Positions 1-12,879 are shown, counted from the stretch's first letter. The stretch is DNA of 64,000 nt from Malurus cyaneus samueli (GCA_009741485.1 CM019220.1:3347832-3411831); one strand, 5' to 3'. Numbers and translations are program-made. The notes: generated from the sequence alone by a model not told the origin.

Positions 1-1215
1 AAAATAAGAACTAAATCAGCAAAAAATCCAATCAAAATACAAAAAAAAGGAAACACAAACGAAAAACCCAAAAATACTAAAATCATCACTAAGACCACCC
101 CCAAGAAAATGAATATTACACTGATGTTTTTAAGTAATGACTGCCTACAGCAGGCAGCAGTGGAGCCAGCAGATGATACAAATGGTTGTCAATAATATGT
201 TTTAAAACTTTGTAATTTTTTAATAGTAAATTTGAGTTTTTGACTGTCTCATCAAAATCACATCAGGTGAGTCTGCAAGCAGCCATTTTATTTTTTTCTT
301 TTTACAGAAAGGGCCTGCAAACATTTGCTTCAACCTCCAGACTCACAGCTATCTGTAAAAGCCAAAGTGTCTGGCCAGATTCTGGCTGTCTGATAAAGTT
401 CTATTGATTTCAAGTGAGCTTGCTGATTTTGCCTACTAAAGAACCCAGCATCATCTGATTAGGCTGAGTAAATTGATTTTTGAATCCTGACTATTTGCAA
501 AAACCCTATGAACAACCGAGAGCCCACCCAAGAAAGGGTAAAAATTACTTGGTCAAGACTTTTATTAATACTCTTCATTTAAAAAAAAAAAAATCAATTT
601 ACTCAGGAACAACTCTGGAGCAGAAAAGCAACAAGATCTGTTCACTAAATTATTCATTGTAAGTTACTGAGTCAGGTTCCTTGGTACTGTACAAAACAGC
701 AGCTTCAGCGAGCAGAAAGAACTGCAGCTGTTAAGAAACAGAAGAGAACACGAGTGTAGGTGCTGCAGGAATTCACTTCTGGTTTTACAAAGCTGTTTGT
801 GAGACCATTTAGAGGATGATGGGAAATAGAAGAAGTCGAAGGGGAACAGTCTGGTGGTGGAAGCTGTTTGCTGACTGAAAAAAAAAGCAAAAAAAAAAAC
901 CCAAAAGCAGAGCCAGGAGAGCTCCATCCCACCCCCTGAAATCTAAGGGAAGCTGCGGCTGCAAAGATCCCTGTCCCAGCCTTTGCCAACACAGACACTG
1001 AACTCAACACCACCTAAGGATGCCACTCTTTTCTGCCCTCTGTCCCATCCTAGATGTCCTAACAAATCAAAATAAAGGAATGAGATTGTAGGATTTCAGG
1101 TGGATTCCTGATGCAATTAGTTGATACAAGCATATGTTTGTGCAGACTAACGAAACTGTGTTTCCTTTTTTTTGGTATTTTGATTGGATTTTTTGCTTGA
1201 TTTAGTTCTTATTTT
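1..1215. repeat. Long-spaced inverted repeat (possible DNA-transposon TIRs)
   Basis: Bases 1-56 and 1158-1215 are reverse complements of each other except for two single-base insertions in the right arm. The match includes the distinctive cores TTTTGATTGGATTTTTTGC and GATTTAGTTCTTATTTT. Matching stops abruptly on the inner side. The outer limit of the left arm cannot be seen because it lies at base 1 of the window. About 1.1 kb separates the arms, and no transposase-like frame is found between them. The arrangement fits a non-autonomous DNA element with terminal inverted repeats, a fold-back structure, or two opposed copies of one short repeat. Target-site duplications cannot be tested without sequence to the left. 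The inverted repeat is seen directly; its identity as a mobile element is inferred. Confidence 0.55.
464..606. repeat. Nested 18-bp perfect inverted repeat (143-bp unit)
   Basis: Bases 464-481 and 589-606 are perfect 18-bp reverse complements (CTGAGTAAATTGATTTTT in the left arm), separated by 107 bp. Pairing ends cleanly at both the outer and inner edges of each arm. The right arm abuts a run of twelve or more A residues, so the A-rich inner part of the match is less informative than the CTGAGTAAATTGA part. No flanking duplication is obvious. It lies inside the larger inverted repeat at 1-1215. It could be a small MITE-like element, a fold-back insertion, or chance local duplication with inversion. 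Confidence 0.5.
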
Positions 1216-4200
1216 AGTTCTTGACACTGGTATTGGTTTTAAGCTGCAAGTATTTGCTTATCCCAGCAACTGCTATGGAGGGATAAATAGAGAACTTCAC
1301 TAATTGATTGTATCTTAAAGATCCAATTTATAATTGGATAATTATAATAATTTATATTGTTGTTTGGGGGTACCTGTGCATTGTGTATCCCACATTTGTA
1401 CCTCTGAATAACACATTCACCCTCAGTAAGCCATGCCCAAGGAGTACCGTGCTTTCTGAAAGCAGACAAATATTTGATGTGATGTGCTATTACTTGCTTT
1501 TCTCCTCAGCCTTCTGCCAAGGAAGCTGAGATCTAAAAGGTGCATTGGCAAATTACTCCTTCCATTTAGTACTTAAGGCTCTTTCTGTGTGTTTGCAGCT
1601 TCAGAACTTGTCTGGCTTGCATGTTGTGTTCAAATTTCAGAATGCGTTGTGCCAGGGCGAGGTGAAACAAAGGAGTGGGGAGAGAAATTGCTTATTTTCT
1701 GCAGCTTCCTTTTGAAGCTGTGCACACTGGTTATGGTTGGGTGCTGTAATTCTGGCTGCAGCAGTTCCACAAGGGCTGATTTGTTGTCTCTCAGCCACAG
1801 AGTACAGGAAGGTGCTGTAACAATACCTGAAAGCTGTTCTGTGAAGAGAGGCTCGAGCTCTGGCACGAGGTTCCCCTGAGCTCCTTTGGTGTCCATCTGT
1901 GGCAGATTGCAGGCAGCAGAGCCTTGCACCAGAACAAAACCATCAAAACCATCTACGACCCCAAGCATGTCTTGAATGTCATGAATAACTTAGGAGAGGG
2001 GAAAACCCTACAATACGAAATCTGCCACTAACAGAGCAGAGCTCTAAAAGGTACTACCAAACCCCAAAGTGCCTGACACTCATTTATTTTAGCAGCACCA
2101 AAACCCTGAAAACATTTCACAGCCAAGCTGCAACTCTTGTCTCTCCCGTTGTCCTCAACTGTCCTTTGTTTTTGATCCTGACACTGTTCTGATATTTGAG
2201 CTTTCCTAAATGTTACCCAAATTCTGTTTGCATACCTTCCACCCACACAGTTTTTGTGGCTGACTGGTCCTGAGCTGAAACAACTCTAGTTGCCATTAAT
2301 AAATCATCAAATTTGAATGGTCCCTGTCTCTGGAAGTCTGAGTAGATGCAGCCTTATGTTAACATGTTGAAATTATTTGTGATAATTATCTTTCTCTGGG
2401 ATGTTGAGGGAATGTCATCTTCTATAATCATGATTAAACTGAAGTTGGAGGAGCGAAAGAAATGCAGCAACCAGAAATACCTTGTTTAAAAGCTTGAGTC
2501 TCACTTTGTTTGCTAAAAGTGTCTCTTTCATTCTCTGGATGCTAATTACGGGAGACTGGCTTCAGAAGCTTAAAAATTGTTAATTGAGTACCTCTGTTGT
2601 AGTTCTTTTACCAGCAAAGGATAAGATAATTGGATGCAATGTTGCTCTTGTGGTATGAAACAATAAAGATAAAATTTCCTAAAGCTCCTAATTCTTTTAT
2701 GAGTAGATTCATTGAAATTCAATAGAAGCTAGGATCCCAAACCACTCTTTAGTAGCTTTGGAAAATCCCAGATCAATAAATAATGTGCATACATTGAAGG
2801 CACACTGCCATGAAGCTGCTAAAGGTAAATGCAGAAGATGTTGGACATGAAGGGAAAATTGTGGTTTCACTCTTTATAATTTTGGTGACTGTAGTTATTA
2901 TTGAACAAGGAATCTGCTACATAAAATAGCTGCTTGAACCTCTTTTTCAGCAAGATATTTGAGCTTGTTACTTGCCAGATATTAATTTAATCTGCTTTGA
3001 GATGATGAATGTGTGCTGACTTTTTCTCTCTGAATCAGGGTTGTTCCTATCAGTAGTTTAAAACTTCTAAAGCTCTTGTAGGAAATGAACCACAACAAAA
3101 TGACAAATGTCAACAATTTTTATGAAACCACTGCTAGTTTACATAAAATTAAGTTAAATGCTTAATGCAGCAATACAATATTGCCAGCTTTTATGTTAGC
3201 TGGTGAGAAGAAGTGTTTCTGACAGAACAAGATGAATGTTTTGAAGGAGTATTAACTTGCCTGATACTATTTTTTCAGACCTGAAACAAAACATGCTTCC
3301 CACTGAGTCTCTTCTTTCAGTTTACCCTGGCAAATTTGCTTTGGTTGGTGAACGCTGGTATGGAAAAGATTTCTAAAGACATTTTTTTTATGGCTGAAGC
3401 CTTTGCTATGGTATTTGATGGCATTTAGCCTGTCAGGGCTGCTGTGTTTCATTCCATCCAAGTTGTTTCTGTTGTCTGCCCCCTCTCCCTGTGGAAGTGA
3501 CTGTGACCTGAGCTTCAGCTTTTCTGTTTTCTCCTCCCTCCATCCTTTGGGAAAGCAGAGAGCTGAGTCCCTGCAGGAAAGGTTGTTTTGCTGGTGTGAT
3601 GGGATGGCTGAAGTTCTGATAGTTAATGGGGTGTTGGAGCAAACAGTCTGGAAAGGATGGATGTCCATGGTGCTCATTCCCTCTCAGCCTTTTGGAACAG
3701 TTCCAGAGAATCATCCCATTGGGACAAATCCTGCACTGCCCTCAGTGTGGAGGAGCTCAGGTTCCACTGTGCTGTTTGGGACTGCTCTTGGAGATAACCT
3801 GTTATCACCCTGAGGGGGATCACTCTTTAAAGATGTTCCTGCCTTTCATATCTCTCATTCTGCTCCTTTTCTCTCTGGGCTCCCATCTTGGGGTGCTAGG
3901 GAGTGTTTGCTTTGTGCCAGGGGATAACTTCGATGCTTCTGCATTTGCTTTCTGCCTCAGCCAGCACACAGGCAATGCTCTTGAGGTTTCAGAGGACATT
4001 TAGAGTCAATTCCTTTTCGTAATTTCCCAGTGGATTATAACATTGCCTCTGAGGCCATAAGCACATTGTCCCATCACTGGGTTACAAGTGTTTGTTTGCC
4101 TTCTCTGCCAAAAATCAGTTTGTTCACTTTCTGTGAGGGGTAGTGACTTTAAACACAGTGTCAGATAGCACTATGGGAACTAAAATTCACACCAGACTGG

Positions 4201-7200
4201 GTGTAAGGATCTTAAAAGAGCAAGGTCTGAGTCTGTCCAGCTTGAATCAGAAATTTAGAGTTTCATTCCTGGTGACTGAGGCATTGCTGCCTGAGCTGTA
4301 AAAGGACTGGCAACAGGGGTTCTGCCCCCAGAAGCTTCATTAAGTAGGGAGCTGCAATTTCAGCTTTGTGAATAAAATGTATTTTTTTCTGAAATAGTTA
4401 TTTTCAAAGTGCCTTGCTACAGTCAGGTAGACATTGGAATTTGGCAGGGAATGGAATCACTTGGTTCTGCTAATTTTCTTTAAAGCATTTTAAAGGCTAA
4501 AATACTCCATTAAATTTTGTGCTTTGTTGTTTGTTTATTTTTTGCTTCCTACTTTATTTTCTATTGTGTATGTTCATTTCACTCTGGTTTCCAGGCTGAA
4601 TGTTCTTTAACATTTCCTTTACATAGTCCAAACACCCAAAGCGGTTCCAAACAAATATAATTACCTTAAAAAGTAGTTGAAGACTTTGATTTTTGTTACC
4701 GTTCTGAAGTTAGTGTGTTACATATGCAGATATTTAAACAGTTATTTATACCTTGCCTATATTAACAGTTACATTAACTTTTACTGGAAAATTATTTTGG
4801 TGAGGTGAGCTCATTTCTGGTGTGCTAGGAACGATTCATGCTTTGTAAATGTCTAGCTGGAGTTTGGTGTGGTGCACAAAAAGTTTAAGAAAGAAGAATT
4901 TCTTTGGTTTTTTAAATGCTTTCAACTCATAAGAATATCTTTATGCAAGAATTTCCCTTGTACTCAGTAAAGTGCTAGAGTTTGTGGCAACTCTACATAA
5001 AATGCAGCATAATGCATAAAATTTGATTTCATTTGGGTTTTGGACATGCTGTAAAATATTCAAAATCTGTAATTATGAGTTTGGGGTGTTGAATGTGTCA
5101 AACCAACAAAATTTCTGATCTCTGTCAAAGATGAGAACTGCTTGGGGAATCGTGGGACTGTGATAGCACAGAAACTCAGCAGCCTTGGCGAGAGGTCCAG
5201 GATCAAGGAATGATAATTTCAGTGGCCCTCCGGCTGCATATTTTCCTTTGGAGTAAAGTAAGCAACAATAAGTTGGGTGTTGAAGGATGTAAAGGTCATT
5301 GCATCTCTCAGTGACACGATTATTAGAAATTCTACCTGCTCTTTTTGCCTATGCCTGATTATCCTGAGCATGATTTTCCAAAGTGCTTCATGGGGAATTC
5401 AATTAAATGATTGCCGGCAAAATGAGCTTCTTTTGAGGTCTGTGGAAACATGGAGGTGTAATCCAAGGCCAGCACAGAGCCTTTGAAGGGTGATGCCCAG
5501 TACCTAAAACTCTGAAATAGCTCATTTATGGATTAATTGCTTGCTAAAATTGCAATTCCTACACAGAAGCAGATCTAATGGGATATATACTCATAAGACG
5601 AGAAAATGAAAAGATCAATCTTTTGAAAAACCTATAAAAGTAATTCATACTTTGAGGAAGACTTTGTTTTTAAATTTCTAACCCAAAGCAATTTTATTTT
5701 CATAGCTAAGCTATAAATTACACCCCCCCAAAAAAGAAAGAAAAACAAGAAGAACAGAGTAATTGAAAAAAATGCACACGTGGAGAAAAATGATGGAAAA
5801 ACTTGGCAAGATTTGTGTTTCCTAAGGTTGTGTTGGCTGTTCAGCTGAGTTGTAAGGGTTTTTATTTTTATTTTTTTTTCTTTCTCAGCACTGATCTTCT
5901 GAGCAGCTTCTGGACACAAATAAGGCATTTTTTTCAGTGTAGAGCACAGTTTGTGAGTTGGCTTTCAGGTACAGATGGTGTTCTCCTGTTTCACAGGAGG
6001 AGCTAAACAGAACCCTGTGGCTCAAAGAACTGCACCAGTGAGGTACACCAGGGCAGAAAATGCCTGTGTGCCCAAAAATGGGGCAGGAACTGGTCATTAA
6101 CAAGTGAGGGAGCACAGATGTGTGGTTACAGCGTGGGGGATTTGTTTGGGCTTCTTTTGAATTAGTTTGGGCTTCTCTTAATGGTATTTCGGTCCCCATT
6201 TCCATGCACATTTATTTACAATCCATTTAATTTGTATTCTCTTTACCAACAGTTTTATTACTTACTTTCTTTTCTTCTCTTTCCTTTCCTATTTATGTCC
6301 TTGCAAATCTCTCAGGGCCTTCTGTACATCAGTTGAGCTCTCTCACTCTAGCACTGCATTTTCACACAGCATTTTGTTTCTGCCTAATCCTTGCCATTGC
6401 TTTATTCATTACTTTCACACTTTCTTTGCTTTTTTCTTAGTTCTGCTTACAAATTACTAAAACTGCTATGAAAACTATTTTTCATTTTCCATGTTCTTTT
6501 ATTTTTCCTCTCTCATTATCCTCAACACGTTCCCTTTGCCCTCTCATAGCTCTCATCTATTTTGCTGATACCCAAACTCTGGCTCCTTCATTTTCTGTCT
6601 CAGTTTTTATCTTCCCATTAACAGTCCTTGGTCTGTCTGTCATGCTGCTGCTGTTAATAGTTAGCATCAGGAAAAAAAGAATATTTTGAGGGATGAGGAA
6701 TGCACCTTTTGCAGGATAATTCAGCCAAATTCCCAAAGTTGATTATGAGGGTGTTGATTTTTAAGCTGTGATTGCTTTCTCTGCCAGGAATGGCTTTGGT
6801 ACAAGGGAGGCAGAGAAATTGCTGTATCACAGCACTGTCTATTGATTAGGCATTGATAAAATGTAGAAACATATTTAGGGGGGAAAAAAAAAGTCTATAG
6901 CATCATCAAAACCCTTCTTGGCTCTGCCGTCATCAAAAGGTAATTTTTGATAATGCATACACTCATAAATGGGATTTATAAATTACTGCAATCTTGGGTA
7001 TGAAATGGCTTGTTGAAAGATTTTTATCTGAGGTGCTACTCCTTCACTCTGAGCCCCAATTGCACTGGGCTCATTGCAAACCTTTATAATTATAATGACA
7101 CATCTGGCCTCTAGATCCTACACTGGGAGAAATGTCATGTATTTAAGTAGAGGGCTGGATAGAATTCTTTATTTGTCACTTAAAATTGCCACAGTAATAG

Positions 7201-10200
7201 CCATTTTTGTTCTCCTTCAAAATTATGGATGAACACAATTCTCGTTAGCAAGCAGATAAATTCCTGGAAGAAAAGTAAAATTGTTCTTTTTGAAAATAGG
7301 GCAGTGATGTAAAGTAAGAGTTTATTTTTATTTTTTTTTTTTTTTTAGTGATCATATGCACAGTACTTTTAGTCAGCAAAGAGGGCCCTTTACTGTGGAT
7401 GAAGAAACAGTGCAAGACCAAAACCTGCTCACCAAGAGTGGTGTATAGTTATGACAAAGGAGTGTAACTCAATAAAGCAGAAAAGGAAGAGATAAAAATA
7501 ATTGCAAGCGAGTTGAGATTTAATAAGGATTTGATTCGTTATGTTAACTTATAGATGTACAGATCTAGTCCAGAGAATCCATATTTTAGCAGCTCTTACT
7601 CATGCCCAAGTAGTTCTGGGGGAAACTGAACTGTGCCAAGTGAAACATTTCCAAGGCTGCATCACTGAATGCATTCATGTTACATAATTCAAAGATTCAT
7701 CAGTGTGCATGTGCAGCCATTTCAGTGGACTGTGAGCTGTGCCCTCAGAAATGGGTCCTAAATTATGTGTAAAACATGGAATGTGCCCAACATGAGGTAA
7801 TTTTGAGTTTTACTCATGAGAGCAACCATTTATAAGATTGGACCCAAGTTTGTGTTTATACTTCGTCACAGAGAATGCTAAATTAATTTTTACCATCTGC
7901 CATTTACAACCTTGTTAAAGGCACAGGTAGAGCTGTTGATGGTGGATTTGCAATAATGAGTTGCTTCAGAGTAAAGATGTGGCAAAATTACTTTTCATTA
8001 TTTAGGTGTTGTAACAAAATCTGGTGGAGAATAAGAAACTAATTTTTTCATAGTGTAATAAAATTATCCCAAAAGTGTTTCTTCTCCTTCCTTCACCTTT
8101 TAAGCATTCATAAATAGTCCAGGGCTACAAGAAGTGTCCCTTGCTGCCTTTGTGCTCAGGCTGTGGAGAATATTGGGATGGCATTTTCTAACTCATTCTT
8201 ATTTTCTCTGCTTTACTTCTATACCAGGCTATTGATCTTTGAGGCAATTTTTTAAACTATTCAGACTAAAGTTGTCTAAGGTGATTCTCTTATTTTTCCG
8301 TGAGGTAGCTTCATTTATAAGTGTGCTGCGTAAGCTAAAGCCAATGAGCTCAGGTATAAAAAAAGAGATACAAATAATTAATGGTATAAATAATGCATAT
8401 CTGCTCTACTATTAAGGGAGCACTTATATGGTATAACACCCTTTCAATCTTCCTGACCCTTTTCAATCCAGAGTTGCTGGGGTCCATGGCTCTGCCTTCA
8501 GACCCTGGGAAGCCACGTGCAGGAGGATGGGCAGTGAGCTGGGATCACAGTGTCAGTGTGTGCTTTGTCCAGAATATTAAATTAATATGGAACCTGCTCA
8601 GACACTGGGTTTGCCATAATAACAAAGGCTTTGTTCCATTGATTTGTAATTCCCAGTTTGAAATGAGACAATTCAATTTAGTAGCAGAGTGGTTTTCATT
8701 GCTGGGTTTTTATTCAGTAACCAGTTTTAAGTTCTCTGTCTAAGACAGAGCAGAGTCTTCTCTCTCTCTTCCCTCTACCCAAAGCTGTGTTTTTAGATTA
8801 CTTTTTAAAAATTCCTGCTTGCAGATGTAAATGTACTGAAGGTTATGGTTTTACTCATTAGGCTCCTCTAACACCAAATCTCATTTCTTTTTGGCTGCAC
8901 TGGAGATGTCTCTGAGGTCAGCCGGGTCAGAGCTGCAGTCACTGCAAGTAGCTATAGAACTTCTTTCCTGCTAACAATCCCAGGGATTTGGATGTGCCTG
9001 ATGCATAAGGTCACCTGAAATGAACTACCTTTGTATTTACAAAATTATTTAATTTGCCTTGTTCTCCAGTTCACGGTGACTTTGGCCTGGCCTTCCACCC
9101 GAGTGGCTCCTTGATATGTGGTGGATGTCATGCGTACCCTGACTGTGTGACTTCATGGCAGGAGGAGGAAATTACAAGAAGATCATTAAAGTGTGAAATT
9201 AAATTCTTAAAGATGACACATCTAAAATAGCTAAAACATTACCCCCAAAACAAACAGTGCCATTGATCCTACTTAATTACATGCTTAATAATTTTATACC
9301 AATGTAAAGCACATTGACGATGTACTAATCCATTTCATATTCACTGCCACCACAGATTTTCTCCTCCTTATTTGCTTTGAATCTCATCATTATCGTGCAC
9401 ATAAAACTAGTATTCGTAGAATTTTTATAGTAGTATTTCCATATAAAATGAGGAAAAGCCTAATATATGAATACTAAACAGCTCATTAACATGGTTTGTA
9501 ATATATTTATTCATGATAAAAGCAGCTGAGAAATGCTGATATAAAATAGTACTTCAGTCCCAGAGTATGTCTAAGATTAGAAGAATCATGCCTTGGATAA
9601 TAAATACTTCAGGGAAAACAGGAAATCTTAAATACAAATAACATCAAATGAAGAGCTTTGTATGCTTAATTAAACACATTAACAGATGCATTTATTTCAG
9701 TTAAATAATTAATATATTTCTAATACCAGCAGCAGAATTGTTTTGTGTTTAAAAAAAAAACCTGAAAAGGTTTTTATTTCAGAAGGGAAAAAAAAAAAAG
9801 AAAAAAAAAAAGAGCTGCCTTTAAAAGACATTAAGGACATTCTTATCTGGAACTGGCACAAAGATTGTTAATGATCAAATTACACAGCAAGCAAAATGTG
9901 TGGAAGGAGAGCCTAATCTACCATGTCAAGAACCCTGATCTTTAAATTTGCTCTGTATGAGCAAGCCACTGTCTCCAGCCTGGGGAACAGGATGGGCTTT
10001 GGAACAATTTAGGTGATGAACGGTTCCTTCTCTGTCCATGTGAATTAAATTTTGGTCCTTGAAGTTATTTTCTCTGGCCTTTTAGCCATCCTTCCAGTGT
10101 CCAGGCCAGAGGAACAGGCTGTTGTGAATTACCTGTCCAGAACTGGCCCAAGGTTATGTGACAGAGAAAAATCCTGCGTTCACCAGAAGCATTTTATAGA

Positions 10201-10757
10201 GACTGGAGCAGAAATTTAGGAATGCATACTGCAGGATTAATTGATGTATTGAGTTGTTATAAACTGATAATTTGGTATAGATTTATCTCTGTGCTTATTC
10301 CCTTTCTGCAAGTGTTTTATACTGTCCTAAACCATAATCTTTTGCTACTGTTTAGCTGCAGTTGTGCCATATTAATTCAGCTTTAGTTTCATATTCCCCA
10401 TCAGGATTCCAAGCTATGAATAAACACTGCTGACAGCTCTAAAAAGGGGTCAGGTACGATCCTTGATCTTCACTCAGATAACAAATTGTACCAATGATGA
10501 TTAAGATCAAGAGGTAACAGTGTTGGGTCATCTGAAATGTCAATAAATAAATATCCAGCCAATTATTTCTACTAGAAACACATCTAGTGTTGTTGACAGG
10601 AAGTATTACACAGTAGACACTGCTGAATATTGTGCTCCAAATTTGAGAAATCCCACTGATACTTTTACGGTGTTTTGGATGAAAGGGAATTTCTCCTCCA
10701 GTTTTCAGCTTCTGTTATCAGGGTCAAGTCACCAAAGCAGAAAAAATGGGAGCTATC
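1216..10757. other. Non-coding AT-rich region, no gene seen
   Basis: I see no exon-like reading frame, RNA gene or recognisable mobile element here. The stretch at 3267-4003 is relatively GC-rich and open in several frames on both strands, which is typical of GC-rich non-coding DNA. Simple repeats include a T run at 7331-7346, the pyrimidine-rich stretch at about 6240-6640, and A-rich DNA at 9749-9813 that includes a small AAAAACC/GGTTTTT hairpin. The part at 9340-9720 is listed separately as possible conserved noncoding sequence. Confidence 0.6.
9340..9720. promoter_or_regulatory. Candidate conserved noncoding element, AT-rich with homeodomain cores
   Basis: This stretch is free of repeats and homopolymers although very AT-rich. 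It carries many TAAT/ATTA homeodomain cores, for example GCTTAATTAAAC near 9666 and the TTAAATAATTAATATATT run near 9701. It also contains isolated CpG sites such as TATTCGTAGA near 9413. This texture is common in vertebrate conserved noncoding elements in gene deserts. No alignment was possible, so conservation is inferred only. Confidence 0.22.
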
Positions 10758-10985
10758 TCAGAGGGAGAATGAATTAATGTATATACAAGGTAGGATGCAG
10801 AGCTGTGTGGAGGATGGGTACAAGGGCCATTTTTGATGTCCCTTCTGCATCTGAAGGACAGGGAGCACAATCCTGGCACTGGGCTTGGGCACGGGACTGC
10901 CTTCCAAGTGTTCCTTTTCTTGTTCACCAGCATTGCTCACTGTGATGCTGCAGATGAGCAGGAATATTAAAAGAAGCCATTTCAT
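10758..10985 (-). CDS. Candidate secreted microprotein or signal-peptide exon (unrecognised)
   Basis: This 75-codon frame on the minus strand begins MKWLLLIFLLIC and has a textbook signal peptide: a lysine at residue 2, an uninterrupted hydrophobic core at residues 3-16, and a likely cleavage after SNA at about residue 19 (Ser at -3, Ala at -1). The next residues are acidic and polar (GEQEKEHLEG), then a stretch with K, R and two late cysteines. The start has G at -3. Reading the minus strand, pyrimidine-rich tracts ending in CAG lie 17-35 bases before the ATG (AG at about 11020, 11017 and 11002), so this could be an internal exon carrying the signal peptide, with the real 3' boundary before the stop. 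The sequence matches no secreted family I know. No second exon, promoter or poly(A) signal is identified. Chance cannot be excluded in this much DNA. Confidence 0.22.
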   Translation of the reverse strand: MKWLLLIFLLICSITVSNAGEQEKEHLEGSPVPKPSARIVLPVLQMQKGHQKWPLYPSSTQLCILPCIYINSFSL

Positions 10986-12137
10986 GGCACTGTTCTTTAG
11001 TCTGCCACAGAAAAGGCTGCTGGAAGAAGGACTTGGCTAATTTACTGTTTCTGTGAAGTGTGCTGGTATTTGCTTCAGGCTTGTATATGGATTGAAACAT
11101 TTTATTTAACATTTCAAATTTCCCTACAAGAACTGGAAATGTGAAATAGATAAATGTTCTTTAATAAGCTGGAAGGTCAACCTTCACTAAGCCAACCTTA
11201 AAGAAAAAAGAAGTTTGGTGGTTGGTGTTTGTTTGAAATGATGCATATAATATTCCTTGACCTCTAAGGCCTGTTCTCTCTGTTTTTTGGCACGCTGCTG
11301 TCAGAAGCAGCCCCCAGAAAGATGAGAGCACACTGTGGTTACACAGCCAGCATCCATAATGCAGCCACAGGGAAAGCTGCTGCTGCAGGGATCCCCTTGG
11401 AAAACCCTCTGGAGGCTGTGCAGGACAAATGGCTGAGGGAGAGCCCTTGGCCTCACCGGGGGGAAGCTGGAGATGGAGGAGCAACAGGATCTAATCAGTC
11501 TTCAAGTGTTCTCCCAGCCTGCACAGGTCAGTGCAAATGGGGCACCCTGCTCACCTGAGCGATGCTGAGCACTTTGCAGCTCCTTTTCTTACAGTCAAAC
11601 AGCTTTATCTTGTCCTGTCTGCATCCTAAAACTTTTGTTTTTCCTTGTTTTTCTTTTTTTTTTCTTTTTTTTTTTTTTTTAAGAATTAGTTTCCAAAGGC
11701 TTAAAATATTTTGCTCTAATTGGGAGCAATCCAAGTCGAGAAAGGAAGAGAAAATTGCAGTCATCCAGACAGCTCAGTGGCTTTTCTGGGGTAAATCATA
11801 AAGCCATAAATCATGGTGTGTTTATTCTGTTTTCCTGTGACTCAGCTATATTTCTGGCCACATTTTAGCTGCCAGCAGGCTTATAATTTTGAGTGCATAA
11901 AAAAATACTGTAAGATTGTTTAGGGAGATTTTACTTTTTTCAGTTTGATCTTTGTATGACAGTAAATAGCTGACAAACTTCATGCACAGTCAAGGGAAAT
12001 TTTCTTTTTCCAGTGTGGAGAAGAAAGCTGAGAGACATATAAAATTGCACCTGAAGAATGAATTGTGAGGAAAAGACAGTTATGCAGCACCCATAATCAC
12101 CTCAGACTTTCCTTTAATAAAAAAATAAATCTGTATT
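10986..12137. other. Non-coding region, no gene seen
   Basis: This is unique sequence between the signal-peptide frame and a CR1 end. A C/T-rich and T-rich tract at about 11640-11681 accounts for the lysine-rich and phenylalanine-rich apparent frames here. Nothing else is recognised. Confidence 0.6.
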
Positions 12138-12310
12138 TCATAGGTTCATAGAATGGTTTGTGTTGGAAGGGATCTTAAAAGTCATCTAATTCCAACCTCC
12201 TACTTTCCACTGGACCAGGCTGCCCAAAACCCTGTCCAGGCTGGTCTTGAACATCAGCAGATTCAGACTCCTTTCATGTATGACCCTCACTGAAAGGGTT
12301 TTTTACTAAA
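12138..12310 (-). mobile_element. CR1 LINE 3'-end fragment
   Basis: On the plus strand this reads as the reverse complement of the avian CR1 3' terminus: TCATAGAATGGTTTGTGTTG, then GGAAGGGATCTTAAA, then the CCACTGGACCAGGCTGCCC and CCTGTCCAGGCTGG motifs, and a degraded ACCCTCACTGAAA segment. The element therefore lies on the minus strand and is 5'-truncated. Sequence drift suggests an old copy. It has no coding capacity. Confidence 0.88.
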
Positions 12311-12879
12311 AAAAGGCCTAATGCTTGGGAAATCAATGTGAAAAGTTACTCAGAGCAAGAGGAGGTTTGTGGATGTAAGAAGGATTCAATATGGGTGTCT
12401 GTTGGGATCTCTTTTTTTGGTTTGGAGCTCTGTTTGTGTTTTCCCGGCTGTGCAGAGCAGAGTTGCATCAGATGTACTCTTATTTACGCTTGAATTTAAA
12501 GATTGCTATTCTCAGGGCAGTGCAAAAGAACCTTCTCATTAATGTGTGTGGGTGTTTGTGTAACAATCCTGCTTGTACCTGCACAAGGAGCTGCACTCCT
12601 GTCCCTGCAGAGTGCGTGGGTTTGGTTTAAACTGAGAGGAGCTCTTGTGCTGGGTTAGCCTGAGCCCCATCCCTCGGGGGGAACATCCTGCTGTTTATCA
12701 AAGCCATGTCCGTGGTCCATCTGCATCCCTGCAGGCCAGCAGAGCAGAGCTAGCCTGGCATCACTCTGGTGTGGCTCTGTGTGATGTTTGAAAGGCTGAG
12801 ATCACAGCGTTTGCCCGGGGTGCTGGTGTTCCTGCACAGGGGTGGGCAGGGCTCCTTCTCAGGCACAGCCTTATTAGCA
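12311..12879. other. Non-coding region, no gene seen
   Basis: This is unique, moderately GC-rich sequence. The 79-codon frame at 12391-12630 has no recognisable domain, and its composition is not clearly coding. Confidence 0.55.

Noticed and set aside
1831..2031. A 66-codon open stretch on the plus strand with protein-like segments (SSFGVHLWQIA, IYDPKHVLNVMNNL), faintly recalling the SFGVLLWEI segment of protein kinases.
   Set aside because: There is no start codon near its beginning, no other kinase motif, and no clear splice sites. A 66-codon open run is common by chance. A protein search returning a significant hit over most of the length would revive it as a pseudogene fragment.
3267..4003. 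Overlapping frames of about 93-136 codons on both strands.
   Set aside because: Equal openness on both strands reflects local GC enrichment. No domain, signal peptide or splice context supports either strand.
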